64,000 bases of DNA. It comes from Favolaschia claudopus (Eukaryota > Basidiomycota > Agaricomycetes > Agaricales > Mycenaceae). The position numbers were made by a program, and so were the translations under genes. The notes under the pieces are model-generated. The model was not told the origin of the DNA. It saw nothing but the letters and a program-made list of their open reading frames with translations, and did no database searches. Numbering within the stretch: position 1 is the first letter of the stretch; the number at the start of each line of letters is the position of its first letter. The DNA is taken from the NCBI GenBank assembly GCA_037176885.1, contig JAWWNJ010000006.1, forward strand, positions 2,604,001 through 2,668,000. Reading direction: 5' to 3'. This document shows positions 10,554 through 22,511 of this stretch, in pieces.

Positions 10554-13188
10554 ATGCTTGGCTACCACACAAAACAAGTCAACGTATATGGAAAGCGCCG
10601 CCAGCGCATCGTCAACGTCGCCTCCGACGAACCGCAACGCTTCCCCCGACCCCCACCCTCCATCTTCGACGACCTCCCCCAACCCACATATGCCCCCGTC
10701 GCATCGCGCATGAAGAAGCGCGAAAACAACCCTCAGCCGCCTCTCAATGAAAAGCCGAAATCCAAGTCTCAGTCGCCCAAAATCCTGCATATGAGCCGGG
10801 GGAAGAAGAGGTTGTCTCCCGTCATAATGCCTGTGGCTCGTAAGATGCAGAGGAAGACGGTACATGCGCTAGGCGACGGTTTGGTCGGAGAAGTAATGAC
10901 ACCATCCCGTCGTCCATTCGCCGTTAAAGTGCTGAATACACCCGGGATGATTAGCAAATCCAGACGGACGTCAGCAACTGGCACCCCAATACACTTCTCT
11001 CCCCCCGTCGTGGATATCTTAATTCTAGACGATCATGGTCAGACGCTTAGCCATGAGCGAAGGGTCTCGGGGCCTCAAACCGTTGGTAAGTATGCTGCTC
11101 TCTATCAATGATTGTGACTAACTTGAAAGTCAAGATAACGACAGTGAAGATGAATGGGTGGCTCAACCCAAGCCTCCACGACGACTACGCCAATTGGCGC
11201 GTCTACGCATAGAATCGGACTCTGAATCTGAATCTGAAGTGGACAACGCAGATGATACATTGGACGCCATAATCGCGGCCTCACCACCTATTAAAGCTGT
11301 TCCACCAGCACCACCCAGGGGCAGACAACCACGACCGCAAGTAGAGGTCGTCATACCCGCTCGGACGCGTCCGCCACCCGCGCCTGTAGCCGATACACCG
11401 TCTCCGTCTCCCTCACCGTCTAGATCCCCGCCTCCATCACGCCAACTTGCTGTGAATATACCCAAGCCTGCCCCAGCACCACGCAGATACCAACAACTTC
11501 CTTCCCCTGTGCCGCGCCCAAGACAACTCACCCCTCCTCTCCCTCGCGCGCGGCCGCTCACCCCGATCGGCGGGCGACGACGCGGCCAGTGGCTAAATGC
11601 CCCTCCATCACCACCCTCGCCCACAACACCGATCGACGACCTCGACTTCACCATTGATCTTTCCTCTCTTAGCATCGAGCTCCCTTCTCCCGCCCGCTCA
11701 CCAGTCGCCGAGGCGCCCGACTATCTACGACCGCTGCTCGCAGAATGCGGTCAAGCCACGAGCGGTTTACACAACTTCTCGACCTTCATCAGCACGTTCC
11801 CATTTGACCCTCTAGTGTCCGCCCGCGGTGGCCGAGAAATTGGCGGATTCCGCAAGATTGGCGAGGCGAGCTATAGCGAGGTATTCGGCATTGGCGATGT
11901 CGTGCTGAAGGTTATCCCGCTGCGCGACGAGAGTCAGCGGAAACTGCGCCCTCATGCGAACGCGTATGACGCTGAGGTCGATGGGCCGTTTGCGACGGAC
12001 GCGAAAGATGTGTTGAAGGAGATCATCGTGACTCATGCGATGGGGCAGGTGTGCGAAGGATTTGTGAAGCTTCTGAGGACGTATATTGTGAAGGGGACTT
12101 ATCCCCAGGTGTTGTTGGAGCAGTGGGACGATTATTATGATCGCAAGGGCAGCGAGGGCATCCGGCCAGGCATGTTGTTTTTCATTGCATTCTCATGGCC
12201 CTCCGCTGATATATTTGCTTTGAAGACACATTCACGGTCTCGCAGGCCTATGCAATCATTGTCCTCCCGAATGGCGGTCCCGACCTTGAAGCATACACAT
12301 TCCCGACCAAAGGCGGATGGAAGCAAGCGTGCAGTGTATTTTGGCAGGTCGCCAAGGCCCTCGCGCATGCGGAGCAGCTGGTATCATTCGAGGTCAGTTT
12401 TCCATTCTTTCGATCTTGTTTCCTCCATTGACTGATCTAAATACCAACTGTAGCACCGCGATTTACACCTGGGTCAAATCCTCGTGAGAGAGGTATCATC
12501 TCCCGCAGCCGCCCAACGCCCCCTGCAAGCGGTAAATCAGAACCGCACCAAAGCGACGAAGGCGAGCAAGCCATTGATGGACGACCCCGTACATGGGGTA
12601 CGGGCGACGCTGATTGACCTCGGCTTATCGCGGATGGACGCGGGCGATGGGAGTGGCGGTGAGATGGTGCATTGGACACCGTTTGAAGAGGAAATTTTCC
12701 AGGGCGAGGGTATGGTTATATCTCTTTTTCAACGAATATCGTGGCTGAGCGAGAGGATAGGCGACTACCAGTTCGACATCTACCGCTACATGCGCGCATA
12801 CAACCGCAGCAACTGGGAGACGTTCAACCCGCTCACGAACGCCATGTGGTTGCACTATCTTGCTGTGAAATTGCTGAAAGCGAAGAACCTTAAGGCGCCG
12901 CCACGCCCCCGTAAGAGCACGGTTGCGCCGCCGCCCGGTTCAGCTGCGAGTGGATCGAGTTCGAGCAAAGGAAAGGCGGGGTTTACAGACCGCGAGTGCT
13001 ACGAGTGCATGCTTGATCTGGAAGAGTGGTTGGGACGGTGTGTGGCTGCGGTTATGCCGGCGGTTGTCAAAGGGCGGAAGAAGAAGGGCGTTGTGGCGGA
13101 GGTGGCGCAGAGGGCGCTGTTGCAAGGCCCACTGTGTGCGGGTGAGGTCGTGGGCTATGGGGTAAAGAAGGGATGGATACGCCCCTAG
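10554..13188 (+). CDS. Haspin-family serine/threonine kinase (histone H3 Thr3 kinase)
   Basis: Five exons (10554-11085, 11135-12169, 12226-12392, 12454-12709, 12761-13188) give about 805 residues. The first 400 are disordered, basic and then Pro/Ser/Arg-rich. From about residue 405 comes a divergent kinase fold: FRKIGEASYSEVFGIG (glycine loop), VVLKVIPL (Lys), EIIVTHAMG, EHRDLHLGQILV (catalytic loop), TLIDLGLSRM (metal-binding DLG) and DYQFDIYRYMR. These are haspin hallmarks. Haspin phosphorylates H3 Thr3 to place the chromosomal passenger complex at mitotic centromeres. The second intron (12170-12225) uses a GC donor. A C-terminal extension has a low-complexity insert rich in Pro/Ser. Confidence 0.88.
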
Positions 13189-14065
13189 CCTAAGCTCGAT
13201 GGGCGCGCCCTACGCTTTTTATCTTTATTTTGTTGTGGTCTTCTACTCACCCTCCTTTGTACATGTGCTTGAGATGAATTTTCTCAGCTTCCGCGGAATT
13301 GGATTTGTATTGGGGATGTCACTGGCGGCAAGACAAACAGTTACTTATACTTGAGGCGCCATGCCTCACACCACTGGGCTGAAGTTGGTCGTTATGAAAA
13401 AGCAATGCCGCATTGAGATGGCAACAATTCAGATTGAATTTGGCAAATAGCTGGGGGCTGAGAAGTAGCAACAAAATGCTCAAGAATCAAGATGTTGCTC
13501 CTCGACGCTGGAGTTTCTGGTGAACCGAGTGGGCAGCGAACGCACACAGCAGGCAAAATAAGTTTGAGTGGTCGAGAAACACTAGTTCTTTGAGCGACAC
13601 TCACCTCCGACTCGAATTAGAAAAACGTACATACTGCCCTTTGTTGGGTGGCTCCCTGAACGGTTGTCTTTGTCGCTGGCCGACGGATCAATTGATCCTG
13701 CGGATCAGAAATATCAAGCCCAAAATAGTAACCTTCGGATTCTCTTCAGACTGCTTCAGACACGTAATACTACTGGGGCTTGAACAGTACCATATTGCAG
13801 CTCAGGTAATTAACCTACCTTGCGAGCTCGTACATCGGGCTTGAGTGACTACACTACTTAGATTCAAACAGAAAAAGATCATGGCAGTTCAGCGATAATG
13901 GATTGGTCTAGTAGTATGTGCGAGAATATGTGGATGTAAAAAATATGACAACAAACCGATGCAAGGATATGGCGATGATGGAATAGATAATGTATGTATG
14001 TAGATGCGCACGCGTACACTGTCAAACCACAGGACAGAATCACAGACCTTGAACAGCAGACAGAA
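13189..14065. other. Intergenic region between haspin and RCC1
   Basis: About 880 bp between two convergent genes. It holds the presumed 3' UTRs and no coding frame that I can support. No repeat or element terminus was seen. Confidence 0.5.
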
Positions 14066-15767
14066 TCACTTTTGCCGTTTCCTGAAAAGACCCAGCGTAT
14101 GCTGTCCCCCGCACGCGACCCACTCTGCCGCCCAGGAACCACCCTCCCGGCGCACGATCATGCGCGGAGTCTTGACCTCCTCGTCAGGAACGCCCAACTC
14201 GCCCTGCGTCCCTTGACCCCAGCAGTAGAGAGCGCCGTCCTGGGTGATGGCGAGATTATTATGAAGGCCGGCATCGATGCGCACAACGGGATCGTCGTCG
14301 TCGGGGAAGGTGACGAGAACAGGCTCCGGCAGATATTCACGAGTAGAGTCGCCTCCGAACGCTTCGTCATCCTCCGCCAACCCGAGTTGCGAACCGTCCG
14401 CTCGACCGCAGGCATACACCTTCCCGTCCGAAGTTAAAAATAGTGTGTGATGCTCTCCGCCCGCGATCTGCACCACGGTCTCGCCTCCTAACTCCTCCTT
14501 GGTCAGACGACGGACAAGTTTGGGCATTTCGACAGTGTCGTCGGCCTTGCTCGCATAACCGGTGCCGGCTTGACCCATGGTGTTCAAACCCCAAGCCCAG
14601 ACATCGCCATCCTCGTCCACAGCAAACGAGTGATAAGTGCCGGCTCCGATGACAGTGGCCCGGAGATTACGGTTTCCAAGGATGACTCGTTGCGGGTTCG
14701 TTCCTTTGACTTGGTGGCGTTCAAGGACCTTGCGTCCAAGCTGAGATTGCTGGCCGTTTCCCCAAGTGAAGATTTGGCCATGTGTGGTCAATACAAGGAT
14801 GTGGTTACCACCAGCTGCGACTTGTGAAACTTTTTCGTAGTCACCGGGCTTGTGGTGAAGGTCCATTTCGATCGGTATAGGGATAAATTGATGTCTTGCG
14901 GACTCTGAAAAACCGAGCGAGCCTTCATTCGCCTACATTTCTAATTGAGTAGGAACAGCGAGCCGTTGAGAAAAAGGCTTACTCGGAATGAGCCCCATAC
15001 TCTGATTTCACCGTGATCATCGACGGCGACACAAATGCTGTCACCGGTGGCGACTTGTACTGCACGGAATTTTTCTGCGACGAGGGAATCAAGGGCGTGG
15101 GGGAAGTTCACTAGCGTGCCATCTGGGTCTGGGATCCCCTCTGTGACTCGCCCTAGAGCGGCATCATCGTTGACGCCACAAGTCCAGACCTGGAGAATTG
15201 GCGCTTAGAGGTTAGAATGTGGGCGAGCAACAGTGAAGTGGTACTGACAGTGCCTTTCTCGTCGACAAGGATGCTGTGCAAGCCACCGGCAGCGGCGGTC
15301 TCAATTCCTGCGTTATCGGGACCAAAGGTGCCCTCTTCAATCTGCTCTTCGCACCACGTGTGTTTCTTCGGCTTGTCAAGCTCTCCAAGAACGTCCGGGC
15401 CCATGCCAAACTGGCCGAAATTGCCAGCGCCCCATACAAAAAGCTGCAGACCAGGGCGTTTTTTCTCCGGTGGCGAGGGAAGAGAGTTGAAATAAGGTAT
15501 CGATTGAGGCACAACGGTGGCAGTCTTCTTTTTCTTTTCTGTGCGAGCAGGAACAGTGGGGTTGACGTTTTCGGCTGCTGCGTTTTTTGTGCGCTTGGGC
15601 GGCGGGGACGCAGAACGCTCAGGCGAGGCGGCGCGTTTCCTACTAGATTTTGGGGCTGCTTTAGCCGCCTTGGACATCGGTTTGGCGGGGGCCTTCAACG
15701 CGGCGACCTTGAACGGTGGCGCCGTCTTGGAAGGGGGAGCACGAGAAGAGCGGCGTACAGCCGGCAT
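14066..15767 (-). CDS. RCC1: RCC1-type Ran guanine nucleotide exchange factor
   Basis: The N-terminal 90 residues are basic, Ala/Lys/Pro-rich (MPAVRRSSRAPPSK..., SRKRAASPE) and serve as a likely nuclear localisation and chromatin-binding tail. The rest is a seven-bladed RCC1 beta-propeller, seen as repeated blocks such as LFVWGAGNFGQFGMGP, AAGGLHSILVDEKG, VAAGGNHILVLTTHGQIFTWGNGQQSQLG, GTYHSFAVDEDGDVWAWG, IAGGEHHTLFLTSDGKVYACG and ALYCWGQGTQGELG. RCC1 charges Ran with GTP on chromatin, driving nuclear transport and spindle assembly. At least three exons with short introns are seen. It is divergent from ALDH with 149 bp between start codons. Confidence 0.9.
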
Positions 15768-15832
15768 TGTGGAGATGGTGGTGGTAAGAGAACAAGAGTG
15801 CTTTTCAACTCGGCAGTTGTTCCCGATTTGGG

Positions 15833-15871
15833 GGTCACGTTTACGTGACTAAACTGTGACTAAACGTGACC
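15833..15871. promoter_or_regulatory. Palindromic element in the RCC1/ALDH divergent promoter
   Basis: GGTCACGTTTA (15833-15843) and its exact reverse complement TAAACGTGACC (15861-15871) flank a 17-bp centre that itself repeats CGTGACTAAA-like words. The pair lies between the two divergent start codons. It contains CACGT/ACGTG cores typical of bZIP or bHLH binding sites. Function is inferred from position and symmetry only. Confidence 0.4.
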
Positions 15872-15916
15872 GACGCGTTTCGGTTACTCCGGCCCGGAAA
15901 GCCCTCTCGACCCACC

Positions 15917-18151
15917 ATGTTGTCCCGCGAATTCATTGGGACTAGGGGCAGACTAACCACGCGTTTTTTGCATCGTTCAAGCTATTCCCCGATTGTTCCA
16001 GCTGTTCCCCCTTCTGATTCGCAAGCCAAACCGCGTGAACGGTAAATTTAAGCAGTATACTTAGCAGAGGCTGCAGAGGCTCAAGCCTCATCGTTTTCTG
16101 TCCAGATTCAATGTCTCCAACCCTGCGAATGGACAGCAACTATGTGTGTACGATAAAAAGTTGCCGCTTTTGAATTCCGGCCGACATCTCGTCGCAGAGT
16201 TGAGGCGGCTTCAGAGTTTGATGTAAAGCAGACTGTTCAAGGCGCACACTCTATATTTCGAGCCGGAACCTGGTCCCAAGCGCCTGCACTCGAACGCTCA
16301 AAAGTTCTCTCCCGTCTTGCTCGAGCTCTAGAAGAAAGAATCCCTCAATTTGCGGAAATTGAAACGTTACAAACTGGTCGAACAATTCGAGAGATGAAGG
16401 CGCAGCTCAGCAGACTGCCAGAGTGGATGTAAGTGCATCTAAAATCGTCAAACTCGTGCTCATATACCTTTGATTGTATAGCGACTATTATGCCGCTCTT
16501 CTGCGAACGACCCAAGGGATTATTGCCCCAACTCAAGGAAAACTTCTCAACTATGTTCAGCGTGTGCCTCTCGGTGTTGTGGCTCAAATCACGGTAGAGA
16601 TGAGCGAAATAAGCTGCTCAGTCTGATCTGATCTGTTCTCAGCCTTTCAACCACCCCCTACTCATTGCAATCAAGAAAATTGCTCCAGCACTCGCCGCTG
16701 GGAATTCGGTGATCGTAAAGCCTTCAGAAGTAAGTCATTGTTTTCACAGCATTTCTCTCTAATCAGTAATTTGCTTTGTGCAGCTCGCGCCTATATCTGT
16801 GCTGGAGTTTGCCCGCATTGCTGAGGCAGCCGGTGGTAAGTCAACTCATAATCTACATCTCACAGCTCAACCAGATGATCAAGTCTCCAGTTCCCTCTGG
16901 AGTTCTATCCGTTCTGCCTGGGTACGGAGAAACAGCTCAACTGCTAGCTAAACACCACCTCGTTCGCAAAGTGGACGTTACAGTAAGTGGTTCTCTTCGC
17001 TTCCTTGCGAAAATCCAACTGAGAGAATCTAGGCTGGAACGAACACCGGCCGTCTACTCGGCAGCGCAGTGGGACATAACTTGGCAATGTTTACAGCCGA
17101 GTTGGGAGGCAAAGTAAAGTTTTCAATGTAATCCTTTCACATCTTACTCAGTATCGCCTTGTCTGCAGGCACCAATCGTCGTTTTCGACGACGCAGACCT
17201 CCCATCCGCCGTCAACGGCGCAGCGTTCGCTGCATTCGTCGCCTCCGGCCAAACCTGTGTCTCTGGAACTCGACTCATCGTCCACGCGAACATCTTTGAC
17301 ACCTTCATGCGCGACTTCGTACAAAAAGCAGAAAGCATCCGACGCAGAATGGGCAATCGTGCGTCCGGTCTTTTCACAACTAATTCGTTGTTTTCAGATG
17401 ATATCTGCGCAGCTATGAACCCGAAAAGCATGATGGGAACGGTCATCTCTGAACGGCATCTCACACGAATTCAAGGGATGCTGGAGGGATCATGCACAGG
17501 TGACATACTCACAGGTGGCAAGCGCCTGGCTGGAAAGTCTACGCTGGACGGGTATGACTTTGACACCGGGAGCTTCTTCCCTCCCACAGTCATCTCCAAT
17601 GTGTCGACATCCGATCCTCTGTGGCAAGAAGAAATATTCGGGCCCGTCGTCGTTGCTCGCAAGTTCTCGGTGAGCCAAGTCCCGTTATCGTCATGTTTGA
17701 TGTTCTGATATAATTTTGGGTTAGACCGAGGACGAGGCCATATATCTTGCGAACGATAGCAAATATGGACTGGGTGCAAGTGTCTGGACCCAAAATCTGT
17801 CCCGCGCGCACCGAATTTCTGCCGCTATTGAGACAGGCCTTTGCTGGGTCAATACTGCCCATCGTAACGATCCGTCGAGTCCTTGGTATGGCGCCCTGTC
17901 AACTGAAAGCAAGTACGATTTTGACATTTCTGTAGGGGTGGCATGAAGGAAAGTGGAATAGGAAGAGAAAATGGAATCGAGGCGTTCGAATCCTGTCAGT
18001 TTCGTGTAAATTCAAGAATGGCGTCCTTGCTCATCCCATTTATATAGATTCACAAAGCAAATCGACAATCGTCAACATTGCCGCACCCAGCGAGTCAAGA
18101 GAAGCAGACGACTGGTTCGCTGAAGACGCACAAGAGAAAAGGTATGGGTAG
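15917..18151 (+). CDS. Aldehyde dehydrogenase (NAD(P)-dependent), probable mitochondrial targeting
   Basis: The protein starts [20 protein letters not shown], an Arg-rich presequence without acidic residues beyond one Glu, so import into mitochondria is likely. After splicing, the catalytic body shows [10 protein letters not shown], the cofactor region [21 protein letters not shown] and VIVKPSE, then TAELGGK (general-base Glu), [11 protein letters not shown] (catalytic Cys) and EEIFGPVV. Near the end [20 protein letters not shown] is followed by a conserved C-terminal tail. About 12 exons with introns of about 50 nt are needed. The substrate cannot be told from sequence. It ends convergent with VPS60, 97 bp apart. 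Confidence 0.85.
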
Positions 18152-18248
18152 TCTGTAGCATAAAGCGTATACAAATGCCAGGTATAAGTAATACATACAT
18201 TCTACAATTGATAGTCTGTGTCCAATGCTAGTGCTACAATTCTCGCCC

Positions 18249-19138
18249 TTACCACTTGACAGCTTGGGCGGGTGCTGGTGACTGCCGAGAGTATGATTAG
18301 AAGAAGCAGGAGCTGTGAGGATACTTACCTCGCCCACTTCGACTGGCGCTTCGTCTACGAAATCGGGGACCTTGTTAAGGTCTGCCAAGTATGAAGTGCC
18401 TTCCTCCTCAGCTTCTAAGGCTAGTGCGTCCAGTTCTGAAGCGGCGACATCATGAATATCCAAGGTGAGTTGAAACATACGGTACGCACCTGCTTCCAGG
18501 TCCGCCTCGTCAATCTCGTCTGGGACGGCATACGAACGCCCCATTATTTCTTGTATCTCGTTACTCTGCTCGAGCATGTCTTCCATATCGTAGTGCATGG
18601 CCTGAGTCGGGATTACTTTAGCGAATTGCGAAGTAGTGCGTATGAACCTCAATCTTGTCGATATTAATTTTGCCATACTGCTTCTGCATTTCTTTATTGG
18701 CAACCTTCATTGCATCGAACGTGGCCATGGTGTTACGAAGATTCTCCGTTGTCAAAGCCGCCGATTCCATATTGAACGTTTGCTGGGCCAACTGCGCGAG
18801 CTGCGCCTCGTACATCCGTTTCTGCTTCAATGTCCGTAGCGCCCGTTGCTGAACGGCGTCCTGGATGGGGCCCACAGTTTCAAAACAAGCTTACATTTCA
18901 GAGTTTGAATAAGAACCTTGCCAGGACCATTTCGTAGCTTGGCCATCTGCTCTTTGTATCGTCCCAGCTCGCCATCTAGTTTCTTTATTTTGACTTCGAT
19001 CGAGGACATTCGGACGTCGGTCTATCTCCTTGAGGGCGAGGAAAGCAAGCGATCGGTGAGCACACTCACCGATGCAATAGCATCTTGTAAACTGGGTTTT
19101 GGCTTCTTGCTCGCCGATGTGCCAAATATGCGGTTCAT
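18249..19138 (-). CDS. VPS60: ESCRT-III subunit VPS60/CHMP5
   Basis: The product begins MNRIFGTSASKKPKPSLQDAI and continues with SIEVKIKKLDGELGRYKEQM, LRNGPGK, QRALRTLKQKRMYEAQLAQL, TFNMESAALTTENLRNTMAT and NKEMQKQYGKINIDKIE. The acidic C-terminal half contains MHYDMEDMLEQSNEIQE, GRSYAVPDEIDEADLEAELDAL and TSYLADLNKVPDF, ending VKW. This is the Snf7-like helical core and acidic autoinhibitory tail of VPS60, which regulates Vps4 in multivesicular body sorting. Splicing into six or so exons is needed; stop TAA at 18249-18251. A 16-kb transposon sits 97 bp upstream of the start codon, so the native promoter has been displaced. Confidence 0.92.
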
Positions 19139-19234
19139 GGTGGTCAAGGACAAGGTCTGCGGAGGTCGCCCTGATTTGGTAAAACCATCACCCATCACTG
19201 ATGTGTTCGAACTCGTCCAACAGAGACCGACAGC

Positions 19235-19242
19235 CATTCTGC
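19235..19242. repeat. Left target-site duplication of the KDZ element (CATTCTGC)
   Basis: CATTCTGC directly abuts the left inverted terminus and recurs in the same orientation at 35420-35427 directly after the right terminus. Eight-bp duplications are characteristic of the Zisupton/KDZ superfamily. Confidence 0.75.
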
Positions 19243-19335
19243 CAGCTGTCCCATGAGACTCCCGTGGGACAGGTAGTGTGGGAAAGCACCCGCGGGTAGC
19301 TTGAACCCGCTACCTATAGGTATTCCCGTCGACAC
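19243..19335 (+). repeat. Left terminal inverted repeat of the KDZ element
   Basis: It begins CAGCTGTCCCATGAGACT and continues with GGTAGTGTGGGAAAGCACCC and GCTACCTATAGGT. The reverse complement of the right end has the same order of blocks (CAACTGTCCCATGGGACT, GGTAGCGTGAGAAAGCACCC, GCTACCTACAGGT). Identity is about 80% by eye with small indels. Confidence 0.8.
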
Positions 19336-19930
19336 CCCGCAGGTACTAAGGGATGCAACCCGTGGGCTCTCTGGTGAACGCCTGTAGGTGCACTCGAGCA
19401 TGATTCCCGTAGGTTTTCTGGCCCCCTTCCCGTGGGTTACGTCGACCAAATCACCTAGATCTCTGCGCTAGTTGCCTGTAGGGTGTGTTCCAAGTCTCCT
19501 GGATGTCGTTACACAAAGGAACACCTGTAGATGCACTCCAGCACGATTCCTTCAGGTTTTCTGGCCCACTTCCTGTGGGTTACACCGGCCAGGTCACCTA
19601 GATTTGTTTGCCAGTTGCCTGTAGGATGTATTCCAAGCTTCCTGGAGGTCGTTACACAAATGTGCATACCTATAGGTGCAAATTCCGGTTACCTCTAGGC
19701 GACTTTCCTTGTATTTGCCTGCCGGCTACTAGCCTATCTACCCGTAGGTCGCTCATTTTATCTGCGGGTCGCTTTCTATCACCTCTTGCAAGCTACCGCG
19801 TCACAACACCTCTGGGTAGTGTATGTGTCTACCTGCAGGTTGCCTGGATGAGACCTGCAGGTCATATCCTGCCCCCCACAGGTGTTTCCGCTCAATCAGA
19901 CAGTTATAGAATCTCAAGCTACCTGTAGGT
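19288..19930. repeat. Left subterminal palindrome array (ACCTnnAGGT family)
   Basis: Perfect palindromic 10-mers include ACCCGCGGGT (19288-19297), ACCTATAGGT (19312-19321 and 19668-19677) and ACCTGCAGGT (19831-19840 and 19853-19862). The near-palindrome ACCTGTAGGT is at 19921-19930, and many half-matched forms such as CCTGTAGGTGCA and CCCGTGGGTTA lie between them. The same motif fills the right subterminal region. Such arrays are the usual binding sites of a transposase. Confidence 0.75.
19381..19663 (+). repeat. Two ~143-bp tandem direct repeats in the left subterminal region
   Basis: A unit starting CCTGTAGGTGCACTC at 19381 and containing TTTTCTGGCCCCCTTCC, CACCTAGAT, AGTTGCCTGTAGG and GTCGTTACACAAA repeats from 19524 with the same order of blocks (CCTGTAGATGCACTC and so on). 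Identity is about 80% by eye. It multiplies the palindromic sites. Confidence 0.7.
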
Positions 19931-20438
19931 GTATATGAACAGCTTCCACTCCTGATGGACAGTCTAGCACGCCTAGCTTTTGACCTCTTCCACACTGCCC
20001 AGTGTTTCGCCAGCCAACGCATAGGTGCGGTCTACTCATTCAAAATTATGTCGCTTCTACTATTTATTCTACTACTGACTCGACACATTCTAGTTTTGCT
20101 GTTCTTGCGATCCGGAGATTCACAGGCTTAAATGCGGCGGCGTCTTCAATGAATCTGCAGCAACGTAGCGTGGTAGATTATCAGGCTCATGTACTCGTAA
20201 TCTTACATCCTACAATAGGCGCTTTTTTCTAAAGGCGCTAATATTATCCTGATACTTCGTCACTGTCACATTGTCACGAGCTCTTCTCGACATTCTCGAT
20301 ATTCTCGCTTCGACCGGTAGGTGCCTTTTCTCTGGTTCACTGCAGTTGATTCATAGTAACGCAGGGAGCAAGTAACAACTTTACAGCCGTTATGACCACA
20401 ACAATTACAAACTACTCTCTCATTTCTCCGCCACCAGC

Positions 20439-22380
20439 ATGGATGCTGAACCTCCCCCTCCGAGACCAGGAACTTTGTGCCCCACTTGCGAGCGGGGGAC
20501 TATTCTCTTTGCGCTTAAATGCACTGGCAGAAACAACATCAACAACAAAGGAACCTATTTTATCAAGGTTCGCAGATGCGCTTCTTTTCTTCGTTTTCTT
20601 GTCAAGTCGAAGCTTCTCACAGTGTTCACGCAACTATAACGAAAAAGATTCACCTCACTGGCTTACGTCTCAGGCTGCAGAAAACAAGTGCTCGGCATTT
20701 TGGTGGCTTGCCAATACGACTGGGTATCTCAAGGTACGTTCATGGCAGTTCTGTACATACAGTCCCTCTTACCGCTGTCCTCATTTTCAGCCATCTCAGC
20801 CCATGCCCTGCTCCTGTCGAGGACGCGGCATGCGCAATGCTTCCTGCACACACTGGCTTTGCAGCACATGTTGTATTGAGCAGGCTCGTCATATAGACCA
20901 CACATGCGCTCTAAAGGCACATCGTGATGCCTTTATACGTACTACCCAAGGTACAGTGAATGTATCTCCCCCCCTGAGCTCCGAGCTGAAATGCCCAGCA
21001 GACCTTCCGCCAATATTCTCCCCCCCAACACCCATTCCCAGTGTCAGCCCAAATATATTCAGTCATTATCGGTCGAATGGTGTGTGCTGAACTTCTTCCC
21101 CGATGTCAAGCTTACATGAGACAGCAGATCTGTCACCGTCTCATACCCAACTACGTTTCCTGCCACCGCAAACACCAACCTCAGTGGTGGAACGGCTCGA
21201 CGTCTCAACCGTTTCGAATGCAGTACCTACTACACCCCTGCCAGGTCCTTCACCGACTTACTTCCCAATCCATGGAGGGAATGTATCCTCATATTTTCAA
21301 CAAGCTCTGCCTACCGGTTTCATCGAGCAGTCTCTATCTCAGAGTGCTACTGCGTCTGCTTCTAAAACTCGTACACAGTATACTCAAGCTACTAACCATC
21401 AGATTCGCGTTGGCTGGTGCAAGGTCTGTCTGCTTCATCTCTTCTTTACCGTACCTTGAATAAGCCCCTCTCAGGATGTTGACGGCCCCCCTGTCTATAT
21501 CAATGTGTCGGCTCCAGACATTCCTCATTTCCACCCGGCGACATCCAATCCCATAATCCGTTTGTCAGGATTAGACAAAGAAAGTCTCCAATCATTCTGC
21601 TTTTTTCAGGGAGGCTTTTGGGCGGGAGGAGATCTTCCTCTTCACAGCCTTCGTCCCCTGCAGACAGTTCTTCTTGGTCCATTTGAACACATTGGCCAGC
21701 AATCAGTCAAATTGAGCACTTCGACATCAACTACAATACCAGAGACACCTCCTACTCCTACTCCCACTCTTCCGCGCATGACGTTGAAACGTGGCGGCGA
21801 AGAGAACCCCTCACCTTCAAAGAAAAGCAAACACCAGTAAGAGAACAACTACGCACGTAAATCTTACGCTCACTTATGCCAGGTCTTTGGCTCCGGTGAC
21901 GGATGCCGTTCGCGATGACATTATCGAAATAAGTGACTCTGATGAAGATCGTGGAGCAGAAAGCGCCGCAAAAGAAGACGTTTTCGGGCCCGTGATCATG
22001 AAGTGAGCGATTTCTATTGCAGAATGTGTTCCTGCTCTGACTCAAACGCCAACAGCAAGCCTCGTCAAAATCCCTCTTTCCCGGGAGTGTACGCTGTCGA
22101 CGTCGACAAGTATTTCAGGGAAGTTATCGAAATGACAAAGACAGGTAAAACCAAGATTGGGGATGCACTATTACACGTATATAGAGTCTCGGTGCCAAAC
22201 TCGACTTGGTATCGGCATCGGGAAGTATGGGAGGCGCGGCAGACCAACATTGCTGTTATAGTGAGGCAAAGCATCAATGCGGGGCTAACTCCCGAGGGTC
22301 GCTGGGAGCCAGTATATAACCAGGGGCGTAAACTGCTTGATCAGGCCAAAAAGAAAAGAACCGACGTTCAATCACAATAG
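20439..22380 (+). CDS. KDZ-element cargo: GRF-type zinc finger protein with SUMO-interaction motif
   Basis: Spliced residues show an N-terminal GRF-like zinc finger: CPTCERGTILFALKC, then NNKGTYFIK, then NKCSAFWWL. This is the C-x2-C, N-x-G-x-x-F and C-x-x-F-x-W pattern of DNA/RNA-binding GRF domains. A second Cys/His cluster follows (CSCRGRGMRNASC, HWLCSTCC, then HIDHTCALKAH). The middle is Ser/Pro/Thr-rich. A classic SUMO-interacting motif, DIIEISDSDED, comes before a C-terminal globular region (YAVDVDKYFREVIEMTKTG ... STWYRHREVW ... GRKLLDQAKKKR). About eight exons; the start is ATG at 20439, the stop at 22378-22380. It is followed in the same direction by a second cargo gene. Nucleic-acid binding is inferred from the GRF pattern; the gene's job in transposition is unknown. 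Confidence 0.65.
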
Positions 22381-22511
22381 TATAGAACAAATAAATACAA
22401 TAAATTGATTCCATTGCCAAATGGTTAACTCCTTCGCTTGAACCAAAATCACGATCTTTATTTCTTCTTTTTAAAATTCATCTTCTATACGTTTTCGATC
22501 TTTTCAAGACC

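Noticed and set aside
16111..16200. ATG at 16111 as start of the aldehyde dehydrogenase
   Set aside because: That frame reads out of phase with the conserved NPANGQ segment; a spliced start at 15917 gives a continuous ALDH N-terminus with a presequence.
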